A stretch of DNA of 64,000 nucleotides from Desulfovibrio aminophilus DSM 12254 (lineage in GTDB: Bacteria; Desulfobacterota; Desulfovibrionia; Desulfovibrionales; Desulfovibrionaceae), in contig NZ_KE383876.1 in assembly GCF_000422565.1 (NCBI RefSeq), positions 220,803-284,802 on the forward strand, in the 5' to 3' direction. The first letter of the stretch is position 1. Every line of letters begins with the position of its first letter. The notes under the pieces were generated by a model. The model was not told where the DNA came from. It did not search any database and worked only from the letters and a program-made list of their open reading frames with translations. Positions 15,853 through 25,156 of the stretch are shown in pieces. A program made the position numbers and the translations under genes.

Positions 15853-16427
15853 ACCTGCCCTCGCACCTGCTCCCCTGGTATCAGGCCGGAGTAAGGTATT
15901 TCCTGGGTTGCAAGACCGCCGCAGCACCCGAGGAGCGGTCTTCCGACGAGGCCATTCCGCAAGCCGTCTCCAACGATCCGCAAGTGCGCTGGCCCGCTCC
16001 CTGGGACCGCTGCTGGACCAAGACCCCACGCACGGCGCGCATGGTCTGGACCTACCTGGAGCTGGGCCGGGATCTCTGCGGCAAGGCCTCGCCGGAACGG
16101 GGGCATCTGTTCCGTTCGCTCCTGGGACACCTGGGCTGGCCCAAAGGCACCACGGCCTTCTGGCCCCTGTGCTGCCCGGGCGACGGCGGCCTGCTCACCC
16201 GGCCGGACCTCTTCTGGGAGGGCTGCAAGGCCCTGGGCGTCAAGCATGTGGCCTGCTTCGGAGCGGACGCCCTGGCCCTGATCGAACCCGGCGCGGACGC
16301 CGCCGAGCCTCAAGCCCAGCACGGCGCCATCACCATCCATGTCCTGCCCGCCCCGGCTGACCTGCTCAAGCTCCTGCCCCACGACCAACACTTCGCCGTG
16401 GACCGCCTCAAGGTGCTGCGCTTCTGA
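15828..16427 (+). CDS. Unknown protein co-transcribed with coaBC
   Basis: A 199-residue soluble protein starting inside the coaBC 3' end (25-base overlap). Motifs that look structural: WYQAGVRYFLGC, WDRCWTKTPRTARMVWTYLELG, LLGHLGWPKGTTAFWP, then VKHVACFGADALALI and HVLPAPADLLKLLP. The order of a Gly-rich strand, an FG-A-DAL turn and a late HVLP-A-P segment faintly recalls the uracil-DNA-glycosylase fold, but catalytic residues are not convincing. The coupling to coaBC suggests co-expression only. No ribosome site was checked as strong, since the start lies in coding DNA. Confidence 0.55.
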   Translation: MGSPSATLNLPSHLLPWYQAGVRYFLGCKTAAAPEERSSDEAIPQAVSNDPQVRWPAPWDRCWTKTPRTARMVWTYLELGRDLCGKASPERGHLFRSLLGHLGWPKGTTAFWPLCCPGDGGLLTRPDLFWEGCKALGVKHVACFGADALALIEPGADAAEPQAQHGAITIHVLPAPADLLKLLPHDQHFAVDRLKVLRF

Positions 16428-16444
16428 CCGCGACTCCGCGCCTG

Positions 16445-16474
16445 TTGTGTTTTCCCGCGCCTTGTGGCTAGGAT
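16445..16474 (+). promoter_or_regulatory. Candidate leaderless promoter for nfeD-type gene
   Basis: TTGTGT, an 18-base spacer and TAGGAT end six bases before the ATG at 16480, with no ribosome site in between. Confidence 0.35.
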
Positions 16475-16479
16475 GGGCC

Positions 16480-17832
16480 ATGACTCCCGGAATCCCCCCA
16501 CGCCCGGCGCGTCTCCTCGTCATTCTTCTTCTTTTTCTTCTTCCCTTCGCCCTGCCCTCCGCGCCGTTCAGCAAGGACGCGGCGGATCCGCGGCCGGCCA
16601 GGGTGTTGGAGGTGGAGATCACCGGCGCGATCACACCCGTGCAGGAAGAGCTGCTGCGCGCCGCGCTGACGCGGGTCCAGGCCGGAGGCCATGATCTCCT
16701 GCTGATCCGCCTGGACACCCCGGGCGGCCTGCTGGAAACCATGCGCGGCATGGTCAAGGACATGCTCAACGCGCCCGCGCCGGTGCTGGTCTGGGTGGGC
16801 CCGCGCGGAGCCCAGGCCGCCTCGGCCGGGGTTTTCCTGGTGGCCGCCTCCCAGGTGGCGGGCATGGCTCCGCAGGCCACCATCGGTTCGGCCTCGCCCG
16901 TGGGGCAAGGCGGCGAGGAGTTGAGCAAAACCATGAGCGACAAGGTCAAGGCCGACCTGATCAGCCTCGTTCGCGGCGCGGCCGCGTCCCGAGGCCGCAA
17001 CGTGGACTGGTACGAACGGGCCGTGAGCGAGAGCGTGAGTCTTTCGGCCCAGGATGCGGTCCTGGAGCGGGTGGTGGAGATCCTGGCTGATGATCCCTCG
17101 GACTTCCTGGTCCAGGCCGGACGACGCGGCATCCGCCACGCGGACGGAGTGCTGCACTTCGATGCCGACCGGATGACGATCGAGCGTTTCGAGCCCGGCT
17201 TCCGGCATCGCTTCCTGTCCTGGCTCCTGCACCCGCAGGTGGCTTATTTCCTCATGCTCGGCGGATTGGCCGGACTGTTCTTCGAGCTGACCACGCCCGG
17301 GGCCGTGCTGCCGGGCGTGCTCGGCGGGCTCTGCCTGCTCCTGGCGCTCTACGCCATGAGCGTCCTGCCCACGAGCGCGGCGGGCGTGGGCCTCATTCTG
17401 CTGGGGCTGGCCCTGTTCTGGCTGGAGGTCAAGATCACGAGTTACGGCATGCTCGGCGTGGCCGCCGTGATCGCCCTCTTCCTGGGTTCGATCATCCTCT
17501 TCGATCCGACGTCCGGAATGCCGGGTCTGCCCTTGTCCACGGTGATCGTCACCGTGAGCGGCCTCTCCGCCTTCCTGGCCCTGGCCGTGGCCTTGGTGGT
17601 GCGCGCCCAACGCTCCCGCACGAGCCTGGGCGGGCAGGCCATGCTCGGCCTGGAGGCCGAGGTTCTGGATTGGCGCGGGAGTCGCGGCCAGGTGCGCACG
17701 CGCGGCGAGATATGGTCCGCGCGTTCGGACGATCCGCTCCGGCCCGGCGACCGGGTGATGATCGTCGGCATCGACGGCCTGACGCTCGTGGTGCGCCACG
17801 GCGATCCCGAAACCGGACCCCAGTCTTCGTGA
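16480..17832 (+). CDS. NfeD-family membrane serine protease (full length)
   Basis: A 450-residue protein: signal or anchor helix at 11-27, a ClpP-like domain at 40-230 with [32 protein letters not shown] (Ser115 the likely nucleophile) and a Lys in SDKVKAD, then four membrane helices at about 245-350, then an OB-fold NfeD domain at the C-terminus ending GLTLVVRHG. Full-length NfeD proteases pair with SPFH proteins (slipin/stomatin), exactly the next gene, 20 bases on. The pair is thought to act in membrane quality control. No ribosome site is visible. Confidence 0.9.
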   Translation: MTPGIPPRPARLLVILLLFLLPFALPSAPFSKDAADPRPARVLEVEITGAITPVQEELLRAALTRVQAGGHDLLLIRLDTPGGLLETMRGMVKDMLNAPAPVLVWVGPRGAQAASAGVFLVAASQVAGMAPQATIGSASPVGQGGEELSKTMSDKVKADLISLVRGAAASRGRNVDWYERAVSESVSLSAQDAVLERVVEILADDPSDFLVQAGRRGIRHADGVLHFDADRMTIERFEPGFRHRFLSWLLHPQVAYFLMLGGLAGLFFELTTPGAVLPGVLGGLCLLLALYAMSVLPTSAAGVGLILLGLALFWLEVKITSYGMLGVAAVIALFLGSIILFDPTSGMPGLPLSTVIVTVSGLSAFLALAVALVVRAQRSRTSLGGQAMLGLEAEVLDWRGSRGQVRTRGEIWSARSDDPLRPGDRVMIVGIDGLTLVVRHGDPETGPQSS

Positions 17833-17852
17833 ATCAACCCTTGGAGGACGGC

Positions 17853-18629
17853 ATGTATACGTTTCTGCCTCTGCTGGCCATCGCTCTCGTCCTGGTCTTC
17901 GCCTCCCTGCGCGTGCTCAACGAATATGAGCGCGGCGTGATCTTCCGCCTCGGCCGGGTGATCCGGGCCAAGGGGCCGGGCATCATCCTGCTCATTCCCT
18001 GGATCGACCGCATGGTGCGCGTTTCGCTGCGGGTGGTGACCATGGACGTGCCCAATCAGGACGTGATCACCAGGGACAACGTGAGCATGAAGGTCAACGC
18101 GGTGGTCTACTTCCGCATCGTGGACCCGGTGAAGGCGGTCGTGGAGGTGGAGGACTACATTCTGGCCACATCGCAGCTTGCGCAGACCACCCTCCGCAGT
18201 GTATGTGGCGGCGTCGAGATGGACGAACTGCTGTCGCATCGCGACAAGGTCAACTCCCAGCTCCAGGCGATCCTGGATCAGCATACCGATCCCTGGGGCG
18301 TGAAGGTGACCACGGTGGAGGTCAAGTACATCGACCTGCCCCAGGAAATGCAGCGGGCCATGGCCAAGCAGGCCGAGGCCGAGCGCGAGCGACGGGCCAA
18401 GGTCATCAACGCCGAGGGCGAGTTCCAGGCGGCCGCGCGGCTGACCGAGGCCGCCGCGATCATCGGAAAGCATCCCGAGGCCATCCAGCTGCGCTATCTC
18501 CAGACCATGCGGGAGATCGCGGCCGAGAGCAAGGCGTCCACGCTCATCCCCGTGCCCGTGGATCTGCTGAGATTGTTGAGTTCACCCGCGCCCGCGGGCA
18601 ACGATCAGACGAAAGAGGAGAAGGAATGA
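17853..18629 (+). CDS. SPFH/band-7 slipin (stomatin-like)
   Basis: A 258-residue protein with an N-terminal membrane helix ([17 protein letters not shown]), the SPFH domain ([14 protein letters not shown] through [12 protein letters not shown]) and a Gln/Ala/Glu helical region ([17 protein letters not shown]). It belongs to the paraslipin-like group whose members oligomerise on membranes and are a substrate or scaffold of NfeD proteases; the nfeD gene is directly upstream. TTGGAGGACG before the ATG is a good ribosome site. Its stop overlaps the epimerase start by four bases (ATGA). Confidence 0.93.
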   Translation: MYTFLPLLAIALVLVFASLRVLNEYERGVIFRLGRVIRAKGPGIILLIPWIDRMVRVSLRVVTMDVPNQDVITRDNVSMKVNAVVYFRIVDPVKAVVEVEDYILATSQLAQTTLRSVCGGVEMDELLSHRDKVNSQLQAILDQHTDPWGVKVTTVEVKYIDLPQEMQRAMAKQAEAERERRAKVINAEGEFQAAARLTEAAAIIGKHPEAIQLRYLQTMREIAAESKASTLIPVPVDLLRLLSSPAPAGNDQTKEEKE

Positions 18630-19633
18630 AGATTCTCGTCACCGGAGCGGCCGGCTTCATCGGCTTCCATCTGAGCCGCCGCTTCCTTGAGATGGGCCAC
18701 GAGGTGGTCGGTCTGGACTGCATCAACGACTACTACGATCCGGCCATCAAACACGCCCGCCTGGACATCCTCAAGCGCCTCCCGGGCTTCACCTTCGCCC
18801 GGCTGGATCTGGCCGACGCAGCGGGCGTGGCCGGACTGTTCCAGGCCCACCGCTTCACCCACGTGGTCAACCTGGCGGCCCAGGCCGGGGTGCGTTACAG
18901 CCTCCAGCACCCCCGCGCCTACATCGACTCGAACATCGTGGGCTTCCTGAACATCCTGGAGGGCTGCCGCCACAACAAGGTCGAGCATCTGGTCTTCGCC
19001 TCCAGCAGTTCGGTGTACGGCCTGAACACGCACATGCCCCTGTCCCCGCACCGGGGCGTGGACCATCCCATCAGCCTGTACGCGGCCTCCAAGAAGTCCA
19101 ACGAGATGATGGCCCACTCCTACGCCCACCTCTTCCGGCTGCCCTGCACGGGCTTGCGCTTCTTCACCGTGTACGGGCCCTGGGGACGGCCGGACATGGC
19201 CCTGTTCCTGTTCACCAAGGCCATCCTGGCGGGCGAGCCCATCAACGTCTTCAATCACGGCAAGATGCGCCGGGACTTCACCTACATCGACGACATCATT
19301 GAGGGCGTGGTGCGCGTGACCATGCGCACGGCCGCGCCCAACCCGGACTGGGATCCCATGAACCCGGACCCGGCCACCAGCTCCGCGCCCTACCGCATCT
19401 ACAACATCGGCAACAATCACAGCGAGGAGCTCTCGCGCTACATCGAGGTGCTTGAGCAGCAATTGGGCAAGAAGGCCCAATGGAATCTGCTGCCCATGCA
19501 GGCGGGCGACGTCCCGGCCACTGAGGCGGACGTGGACGATCTGGTCCGCGACGTGGGGTTCAAGCCCGCCACGAGCATCGAGACCGGCATCGCCAACTTC
19601 GTGGCCTGGTATCGCGAGTATTACAGAATGTAG
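18626..19633 (+). CDS. UDP-glucuronate 4-epimerase-like (extended SDR)
   Basis: A 335-residue extended short-chain dehydrogenase. The NAD motif [11 protein letters not shown] lies near residue 7, SSSSVYG supplies the Ser, and [11 protein letters not shown] the Tyr and Lys. [38 protein letters not shown] and [14 protein letters not shown] are typical of UDP-glucuronate 4-epimerases (CapI/LpsL type), which make UDP-galacturonate for capsule or LPS. The gene is coupled to the slipin gene by ATGA overlap, an odd partner, perhaps only sharing a promoter. A hairpin with a T-run follows. Confidence 0.85.
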   Translation: MKILVTGAAGFIGFHLSRRFLEMGHEVVGLDCINDYYDPAIKHARLDILKRLPGFTFARLDLADAAGVAGLFQAHRFTHVVNLAAQAGVRYSLQHPRAYIDSNIVGFLNILEGCRHNKVEHLVFASSSSVYGLNTHMPLSPHRGVDHPISLYAASKKSNEMMAHSYAHLFRLPCTGLRFFTVYGPWGRPDMALFLFTKAILAGEPINVFNHGKMRRDFTYIDDIIEGVVRVTMRTAAPNPDWDPMNPDPATSSAPYRIYNIGNNHSEELSRYIEVLEQQLGKKAQWNLLPMQAGDVPATEADVDDLVRDVGFKPATSIETGIANFVAWYREYYRM

Positions 19634-19649
19634 ACAGCCGAGCCACACC

Positions 19650-19686
19650 AAAAGCCCCTCCGCCATCCGGCCGAGGGGCTTTTTTC
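19650..19686 (+). terminator. Rho-independent terminator
   Basis: AAAAGCCCCTC pairs with GAGGGGCTTTT around a 12-base loop and is followed by T residues, 17 bases after the epimerase stop. Confidence 0.85.
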
Positions 19687-19799
19687 TTGCCGAAAATTCA
19701 CGCGGAGCACTCTCCGCAACGCGCGCATAGGCCTTTTCGTTCTTGCGTTTCTTCTACGAAAAGTCTAGATGCATGGAAGAACGACATGAGGGAAAACGC

Positions 19800-19815
19800 T
19801 GTTTCACGTGAAACT
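19800..19815 (+). promoter_or_regulatory. parS: parS site 1
   Basis: TGTTTCACGTGAAACT matches the bacterial parS palindrome at 15 of 16 bases. It lies in the leader before parA. Confidence 0.93.
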
Positions 19816-19834
19816 TACCCTCCTTCAGCTCGAT

Positions 19835-19850
19835 TGTTTCACGTGAAACA
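19835..19850 (+). promoter_or_regulatory. parS: parS site 2
   Basis: TGTTTCACGTGAAACA is a perfect copy of the parS consensus, 35 bases after site 1 and 65 bases before the chosen parA start. Confidence 0.95.
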
Positions 19851-19914
19851 CAGCGGGGAAAACGCCTCCCAGTCGCGTCAACCACCGGAAATATCAGAAA
19901 AAGCGAGGTCCAGC

Positions 19915-20718
19915 GTGGCCAGAAGAATCGTCATCGCCAACCAGAAAGGCGGAGTGGGCAAGACCACCACCGCCGTCAACCTGGCGGCCTCTTTGGCGGT
20001 CATGGAGAAGAAGGTGCTCCTGGTGGACTGCGACCCCCAGGGAAACGCCTCCAGCGGCCTGGGCTTCTACCCCGGCGACCGCCGCGAGAACATCTACTCC
20101 GTGCTCTTCCAGCCCGAAAACGCCCGCAAGGCCGTCTACGATACGGGCATACCCTACCTGAGCCTGTTGCCCGGAACCCAGGATCTCGTGGGCGCGGAAA
20201 TCGAGCTGGCCGACAAGTTCGGCCGTGAGTACTACGTCCGCGACCTGCTCCAGGCCCTGGACCCGGATTACGACTTCATCCTCATCGACTGCCCGCCCTC
20301 CCTGGGACTGCTCACGGTCAACGCCCTCTGCGCGGCCCGCGAACTGCTCGTCCCGCTCCAGTGCGAATACTACGCCCTGGAAGGCATCGCCCAACTGCTC
20401 ATGACCTACGAGCTGGTCCGCAAGCGCCTCAATCCCGAGTTGGACATCCTGGGCGTGGTTCTGACCATGTACGACTCGCGCAACCGCCTTTCCTGGCAGG
20501 TGCGCAACGAGGTGCGCAAGGCATTCCCCCAGCACCTCTTCGAGACCATCGTGCCGCGCAACGTGCGCCTCTCCGAAGCGCCCAGCTTCGGCAAGCCGGT
20601 CATCACCTATGACATCAAGTCCACGGGCGCCGAGGCCTATCTGGCCCTGGCCCAGGAAGTGGAACGCAGCCGCACGGCCCACGCCGACGAACGCGACGCG
20701 GCCGTGGGCGTGCAGTAG
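19915..20718 (+). CDS. parA: Chromosome-partitioning ATPase ParA/Soj
   Basis: A 267-residue ParA ATPase: deviant Walker A KGGVGKTT near residue 11, [10 protein letters not shown] as the A' motif, and [12 protein letters not shown] as Walker B. It binds DNA as an ATP dimer and, with ParB bound to parS, moves or separates origins. The GTG start (GAGG before it) was chosen over an upstream ATG at 19786, which would read two parS sites as peptide. parB follows but is separated by a gene on the opposite strand. Confidence 0.95.
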   Translation: MARRIVIANQKGGVGKTTTAVNLAASLAVMEKKVLLVDCDPQGNASSGLGFYPGDRRENIYSVLFQPENARKAVYDTGIPYLSLLPGTQDLVGAEIELADKFGREYYVRDLLQALDPDYDFILIDCPPSLGLLTVNALCAARELLVPLQCEYYALEGIAQLLMTYELVRKRLNPELDILGVVLTMYDSRNRLSWQVRNEVRKAFPQHLFETIVPRNVRLSEAPSFGKPVITYDIKSTGAEAYLALAQEVERSRTAHADERDAAVGVQ

Positions 20719-20719
20719 G

Positions 20720-21139
20720 CTACTTGTAGCGGGCTTCCTTGGTGGGAATCTTGTCCTGGAACGGCGTCACTTCGGTCTTGATATGACTTTTGAAATGCTT
20801 CTTCACCACCTTGGCCCGGCAACCCTGGCAGCGGAAGGCCACCAGTCCGCCCAGGTTGGCTCCGGTCAGCCGGAACTTGCGCGGCTCGTCCTTGGACCAG
20901 TCCTCGGTGCCGGCTCCGCATTCCGAGCAGGCCACGTCCATGTCCACGGGATAGGGGAAGTCCCAGTACTGCTTGAGCAACTCCCAATCGGCCAGGGGCT
21001 CGGGCCGCTCTTCCTCGGGACGGGGGCCCAGCGCGGCCAGCACGGTTTCGCGCACCTTGAGCCATGCCTCGGCCGAAAGCTGCACGCCGAGCAGCTCGCC
21101 GGACTTGTCATACATTTCAGTGATCGGATCGAAAACCAT
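20720..21139 (-). CDS. Zinc-ribbon protein of unknown function between parA and parB
   Basis: A 139-residue acidic protein read against parA and parB. It has two CxxC pairs, CSECG and CQGC, about 40 residues apart near the C-terminus, forming a likely zinc ribbon, and an N-terminal helical region (MVFDPITEMYDKSGELLGV). The start is fixed by GGAGGACCT directly before the ATG; the longer upstream frame lacks this. It begins one base after parA and faces parB. I do not recognise the family; similar small zinc-ribbon proteins occur in Desulfovibrio genomes. Confidence 0.65.
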   Translation of the reverse strand: MVFDPITEMYDKSGELLGVQLSAEAWLKVRETVLAALGPRPEEERPEPLADWELLKQYWDFPYPVDMDVACSECGAGTEDWSKDEPRKFRLTGANLGGLVAFRCQGCRAKVVKKHFKSHIKTEVTPFQDKIPTKEARYK

Positions 21140-21252
21140 AGGTCCTCCAAGGGGATTGGGCGATCGGAGCCCTCGGCTCCGCGTATCCGGCACTATAGGC
21201 GCGGTCCCTCCTCCCGGCAAGTGCCCGGACCGCAAGCACAAGGAGAATGAAC

Positions 21253-22191
21253 ATGGCCGCATCCACCAGGGGCCTGGGACGGGGCCTGGACGCCCTTCTC
21301 GGCGGACTCAAGCCCGAAGACGAAACCGTCGCCCCCGGCGAAGTCAAAAACATCGCCATCTCCGCCATCACGCCCAATCCGCACCAGCCGCGCAAGGAGT
21401 TCGACCCCCGCGCCCTGGACGACCTGGCCGCCAGCATCAAGGCCCAGGGCGTGCTCCAGCCCGTGCTCGTCCGGCCGCTCGGAACCGGTTCCTTCGAACT
21501 CGTGGCCGGCGAACGCCGCCTGCGGGCCTCCAAGATGGCCGGGCTCAGCGAGATACCGGCCCTGGTGCGCGAGATGGACGACCGCGAGAGCCTGGCCATC
21601 GCGCTCATCGAAAATCTCCAGCGCGAGGACCTGAACGCCCTGGAGGAAGCCGAGGGCTACAAACAGCTCCTGGACCAGTTCGGCCTGAGCCAGGAAGAGT
21701 TGGCCCGCCAGATCGGCAAGAGCCGTTCGGCCCTGGCCAACTCCCTGCGCCTGCTCAACTTGGCCCCGGAGATCCAGAAGGACGTCCGCGAGGGCCGCAT
21801 CAGCGCGGGCCATGCCCGGGCCCTGTTGGCCGTGTCCGACCCCGAGGCCGCTTCCGGCCTGCACCGCCGGATCATCAAGGGCAATCTCACCGTACGTCAG
21901 GCCGAGGAGGAAGCCGGTCTGTGGAAGGCCACCGGCTCCCTGTCCCTGGCCGAGCCTGAACCCGAAGCCGAACCCGAGCCCGAAGAAGAAGCCGCGCCCC
22001 GCCCCCGCCGCACCCGCGCCAAGGATCCAGTCTTGGCCGGACTCCAAAAGCGGCTGGCTCGCGAACTGGACGCCAAGGTCCGCATCCAGGGCACCCCGGA
22101 TCTCGGCAAGCTGACCATTTCCTTCTCCAGCCGGGAACGCCTGGCCGAGCTGGCGCGCCTGCTCGGCGCTCAGGACGTCGAGCTGGACTGA
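21253..22191 (+). CDS. parB: Chromosome-partitioning protein ParB/Spo0J
   Basis: A 312-residue ParB: a short Arg/Gly N-terminal peptide (RGLGRGLDALLGG) that stimulates ParA ATPase, the ParB/Srx CTP-binding region (NPHQPRKEFD, LVAGERRLRASK, IENLQREDLNALEEAEGY), an HTH for parS (LSQEELARQIGKSRSALANSLRLL), an acidic linker, and a dimerisation tail ending with KLTISFSSRERLAELARLLG. Of two near ATGs, the second was chosen since AGGAG then has a seven-base spacing. It nucleates on the parS sites upstream of parA. Confidence 0.95.
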   Translation: MAASTRGLGRGLDALLGGLKPEDETVAPGEVKNIAISAITPNPHQPRKEFDPRALDDLAASIKAQGVLQPVLVRPLGTGSFELVAGERRLRASKMAGLSEIPALVREMDDRESLAIALIENLQREDLNALEEAEGYKQLLDQFGLSQEELARQIGKSRSALANSLRLLNLAPEIQKDVREGRISAGHARALLAVSDPEAASGLHRRIIKGNLTVRQAEEEAGLWKATGSLSLAEPEPEAEPEPEEEAAPRPRRTRAKDPVLAGLQKRLARELDAKVRIQGTPDLGKLTISFSSRERLAELARLLGAQDVELD

Positions 22192-22229
22192 CCACAATAC
22201 AAACAACCTGGAAAAACAAGGCGTAACGG

Positions 22230-23246
22230 ATGCTCTCCAAGCAAGCGCAACTGAAGGCCGCGGCCGCGCTCCAGGGCCGCAAGGTCTGCATCATAGGCGA
22301 CCTCATGCTCGACCACTACATGATCGGCACCGTGGACCGCATCTCCCCCGAGGCGCCGGTGCCCGTGGTCCGCGTCACCAATGAGACACGCGTCCTGGGC
22401 GGCGCGGGCAACGTGGCCCAGAACATCGCCGCCCTGGGCGGCAGCCCCGTGCTCTTCGGCTGCACCGGCGACGACCCCGACGGCGCGGCCCTCGTGCGCA
22501 TGACCGGCGAGGCGGGCATCGAATCGCGCATCCTCAAGGATCCGGCCCGGCCCACCACCCGCAAGACGCGCATCATCGCCCACAACCAGCAGGTGGTCCG
22601 CGTGGACTCCGAACAGCCCGACCCCCTGCCACAGAACCTGCTGGACGAACTGTTCTCCGCCCTGCGCGACGTCCTGCCCCACGTTCCGGTCATCGTGCTC
22701 TCGGACTACGGCAAGGGCATCATCTGCCGCGAGTTCATGTCGCGGCTCATGGACATGGTCAATCCCCTGCCCCGCCGCCCGCTCATCCTCGTGGACCCCA
22801 AGCCCGTGAACTACGACCTCTACAAGGGCGTGGACCTGCTCACGCCGAACACCAAGGAGGCCGGTGAGGGCGCGGGCTTGGCCGTGAGCGGCCGCGACAG
22901 CGTGCTCGCCGCCGGACAGGCCCTGTTCAAGCGCCTGCGCTGCAAGCACCTGCTCGTGACCCTGGGCGCGGGCGGCATGGCCCTGTTCGAAACTCCGGAA
23001 ACCGTGCGCCAGATCCCCACCGTGGCCCAGAAGGTCTTCGACGTCACCGGCGCGGGCGACACGGTCATCGCCACCCTGGCCTTGGCCCTGGCCGCCGGAA
23101 CCGATCTGCTCACCGCATGCGCCCTGGCCAATCACGCCGCCGGGCACGTGGTCGCCCAGGTGGGCGCGGCCACGGCGAGCGGCGCGGACCTGATCCGCTC
23201 CATCGAGTCCCTGCCGGAGATCGAAATCAACGCCTGGCTGGGCTGA
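22230..23246 (+). CDS. hldE: D-glycero-beta-D-manno-heptose-7-phosphate kinase (RfaE1/HldE kinase domain)
   Basis: A 338-residue PfkB-family kinase: GDLMLDHYMIGTVDRISPEAPVPVV near the N-terminus and the anion-hole/base motif DVTGAGDTV near residue 270. These match the kinase domain of HldE. In E. coli this domain is fused to an adenylyltransferase; here it is stand-alone, as in many deltaproteobacteria, and no adenylyltransferase is in the window. It makes heptose-1,7-bisphosphate for LPS inner core. It starts 38 bases after parB with AAGG before the ATG, so it may be in the parB operon. Confidence 0.9.
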   Translation: MLSKQAQLKAAAALQGRKVCIIGDLMLDHYMIGTVDRISPEAPVPVVRVTNETRVLGGAGNVAQNIAALGGSPVLFGCTGDDPDGAALVRMTGEAGIESRILKDPARPTTRKTRIIAHNQQVVRVDSEQPDPLPQNLLDELFSALRDVLPHVPVIVLSDYGKGIICREFMSRLMDMVNPLPRRPLILVDPKPVNYDLYKGVDLLTPNTKEAGEGAGLAVSGRDSVLAAGQALFKRLRCKHLLVTLGAGGMALFETPETVRQIPTVAQKVFDVTGAGDTVIATLALALAAGTDLLTACALANHAAGHVVAQVGAATASGADLIRSIESLPEIEINAWLG

Positions 23247-23321
23247 TCGGCCGACCGACGACCGGAGTCATTTGCGGAATCTCCGCGTTCTGGCATACTC
23301 ACGGCAAACGGAGGACACCCC

Positions 23322-24656
23322 ATGGCTCCCAAGAAAACTCCGGCCAAGCCCTCGGTGGATGTCGCCATCCCGAGCCTGGGCAAGGCCAAGATTCCGACGT
23401 CCCTGCGCCACTGCCGCTTCGTCAGCGACGAACAGCTCCAGCCCTTCATCCTCACCGAGGAGGAGCTGGACGAGCTGGGCCCGGACGAAACCCTCACCCT
23501 GGACGTGGAGAAGGCCGGTCCCCGCGAGTTCCTCTACTACGACTCGTCCAAGACCAAGTGCGCCATCGTCACCTGCGGAGGCCTCTGCCCGGGCATCAAC
23601 GACGTCATCCGGGCCATCGTCATGACCTGCCACCACAACTACCACGTGGCCTCGGTCCTGGGCATCCGCTTCGGCCTCCAGGGCTTCATCCCCAGCTTCG
23701 GTCACAACGTGATCGAACTGACCCCCAAGGCCGTCTCCGAAATCCACCAGTTCGGCGGCACCATCCTGGGCTCCTCGCGCGGCCACCAGCCCCCCGAGGA
23801 CATCGTGGACGCCCTGGAGCGCATGAACATCAGCGCCCTGTTCATGATCGGCGGCGACGGCACCATGCGCGCCGCCTCCAAGGTCGTGGACGAAATCAGC
23901 AGGCGCAATCTGCGCATCTCGGTCATCGGCGTCCCCAAGACCATCGACAACGACATCAACTTCGTGTCCCAGTCATTCGGCTTCGACACGGCCGTGGAAA
24001 AGGCCACCGAGGCCATCCAGTCGGCCCACACCGAGGCCGTGGGCGTGAACAACGGCGTCGGCCTGGTCAAGCTCATGGGCCGCGAGTCGGGCTTCATCGC
24101 CGCCCAGGCCACTCTGGCCCTCAAGGAAGTGAATTTCGTGCTCGTGCCCGAGTCGCCCTTCCACTTCGAGGGCGAACACGGCCTGCTGCCCTCCCTGGAG
24201 GAACGGCTGCGCACCCGCCACCACGCGGTCATCGTCGTGGCCGAGGGCGCGGGCCAGGACCATTGCGAGATCAGCGGCGAAAAAGACGCCTCGGGCAACC
24301 CCGTGCTCTGCGACGTCTCCACCCTGCTCATCAACAAGATCAAGGACTACTTCAAAAGCCGCGAGATGGACGTGACCCTCAAGTTCATCGACCCGAGCTA
24401 CATCATCCGCTCGGTCCCGGCCAACGCCAACGACCGGGTCTACTGCGGCTTCCTGGGCCAGAACGCGGTCCACGCGGCCATGGCCGGAAAGACCGGCATG
24501 GTCGTCAGCCGCCTGCTCTCGCGCTACGTGCACCTGCCCCTGCACCTCGTCACCCGCAAGCGCAAGAAGCTCAACGTCAAGTCCGACTACTGGCGCTCCG
24601 TGCTCGAATCCACCGGCCAGATCCTCGACCCCGAGGTCCGCAAGGCCGTCTGCTGA
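23322..24656 (+). CDS. 6-phosphofructokinase, plant/trypanosome-like ATP type
   Basis: A 444-residue phosphofructokinase, larger than the E. coli enzyme (320). It has the catalytic core GLCPGINDVIRAI, GGDGTMRAA at 177-185 and VPKTIDNDINF at 204-214, then GRESGFIAA and EGAGQDH. GGDGT is the ATP-type residue set (the pyrophosphate type has GGDDS/T), while the Lys in PKTIDND is usual in pyrophosphate enzymes; the combination is typical of the plant/trypanosome-like ATP group. The donor is inferred, not proven. A strong hairpin follows. Confidence 0.88.
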   Translation: MAPKKTPAKPSVDVAIPSLGKAKIPTSLRHCRFVSDEQLQPFILTEEELDELGPDETLTLDVEKAGPREFLYYDSSKTKCAIVTCGGLCPGINDVIRAIVMTCHHNYHVASVLGIRFGLQGFIPSFGHNVIELTPKAVSEIHQFGGTILGSSRGHQPPEDIVDALERMNISALFMIGGDGTMRAASKVVDEISRRNLRISVIGVPKTIDNDINFVSQSFGFDTAVEKATEAIQSAHTEAVGVNNGVGLVKLMGRESGFIAAQATLALKEVNFVLVPESPFHFEGEHGLLPSLEERLRTRHHAVIVVAEGAGQDHCEISGEKDASGNPVLCDVSTLLINKIKDYFKSREMDVTLKFIDPSYIIRSVPANANDRVYCGFLGQNAVHAAMAGKTGMVVSRLLSRYVHLPLHLVTRKRKKLNVKSDYWRSVLESTGQILDPEVRKAVC

Positions 24657-24673
24657 CCACCCGCGCGCAAAAA

Positions 24674-24706
24674 GAAAGGGGCGCTCCGCTCGGGAGCGCC
24701 CCTTTC
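24674..24706. terminator. 14-bp perfect hairpin terminator between convergent genes
   Basis: GAAAGGGGCGCTCC pairs with GGAGCGCCCCTTTC around a five-base loop. It lies between the phosphofructokinase stop and the convergent small gene and is likely bidirectional, though the T-run is short. Confidence 0.8.
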
Positions 24707-24729
24707 CTATGGGACCTGAGGAGGCAGCC

Positions 24730-25131
24730 TCAGTCGTTGGCGGCGAGCTTGCGGATCATGTGATCGCACTCCGAATCCGCGCAGGCGTCCCGTTCGGCCT
24801 CGATGGCCAGGGACAGCAGCCCCAAAAGCTCTTCGGTGGGAATCTCAAGGGAGAAGCGCCCGTTGTTCACCACGCAGACCTCGCCCATCTCCTCCAGGAG
24901 ATAGGCCCGGCGGTCGCGGGTGTGCCCGATGGCCGAGATCACGCCGTAGGCCGATCCGCCCTCCTGGCGCTCGTAGACCTTCTCGACCGTGAGCATCCCG
25001 TTGCTGTTGTTGAAGTGCATGTCCTCGGCCACGAGCCGGCCGGTGAACGTCAGATCGTCACCCATGTCGTTGGGCAACGTCACCGAGCCGATCCACCCGC
25101 CGGTCATATCCGGGCTCATGTTCCTGGGCAT
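24730..25131 (-). CDS. Hypothetical protein, no recognised domain
   Basis: A 133-residue acidic soluble protein. It contains no motif I can name: the first half is beta-rich (GWIGSVTLPNDMGDDLTFTG, GVISAIGHTRDRRAYLL) and the end is helical (IPTEELLGLLSLAIEAERDACADSECDHMIRKL). It has two Cys separated by a short gap near the end, not enough for a metal site. The start is at the ATG preceded by GGGAG. The gene is 25 bases downstream of the HTH gene on the same strand and probably shares its promoter. Confidence 0.55.
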   Translation of the reverse strand: MPRNMSPDMTGGWIGSVTLPNDMGDDLTFTGRLVAEDMHFNNSNGMLTVEKVYERQEGGSAYGVISAIGHTRDRRAYLLEEMGEVCVVNNGRFSLEIPTEELLGLLSLAIEAERDACADSECDHMIRKLAAND

Positions 25132-25156
25132 TCCGTTCTCCCGCGCGGCACGGCCG

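Noticed and set aside
19786-19914. Longer ParA start at ATG 19786
   Set aside because: It would translate through two parS sites; the GTG at 19915 has a ribosome site and gives the usual ParA length.
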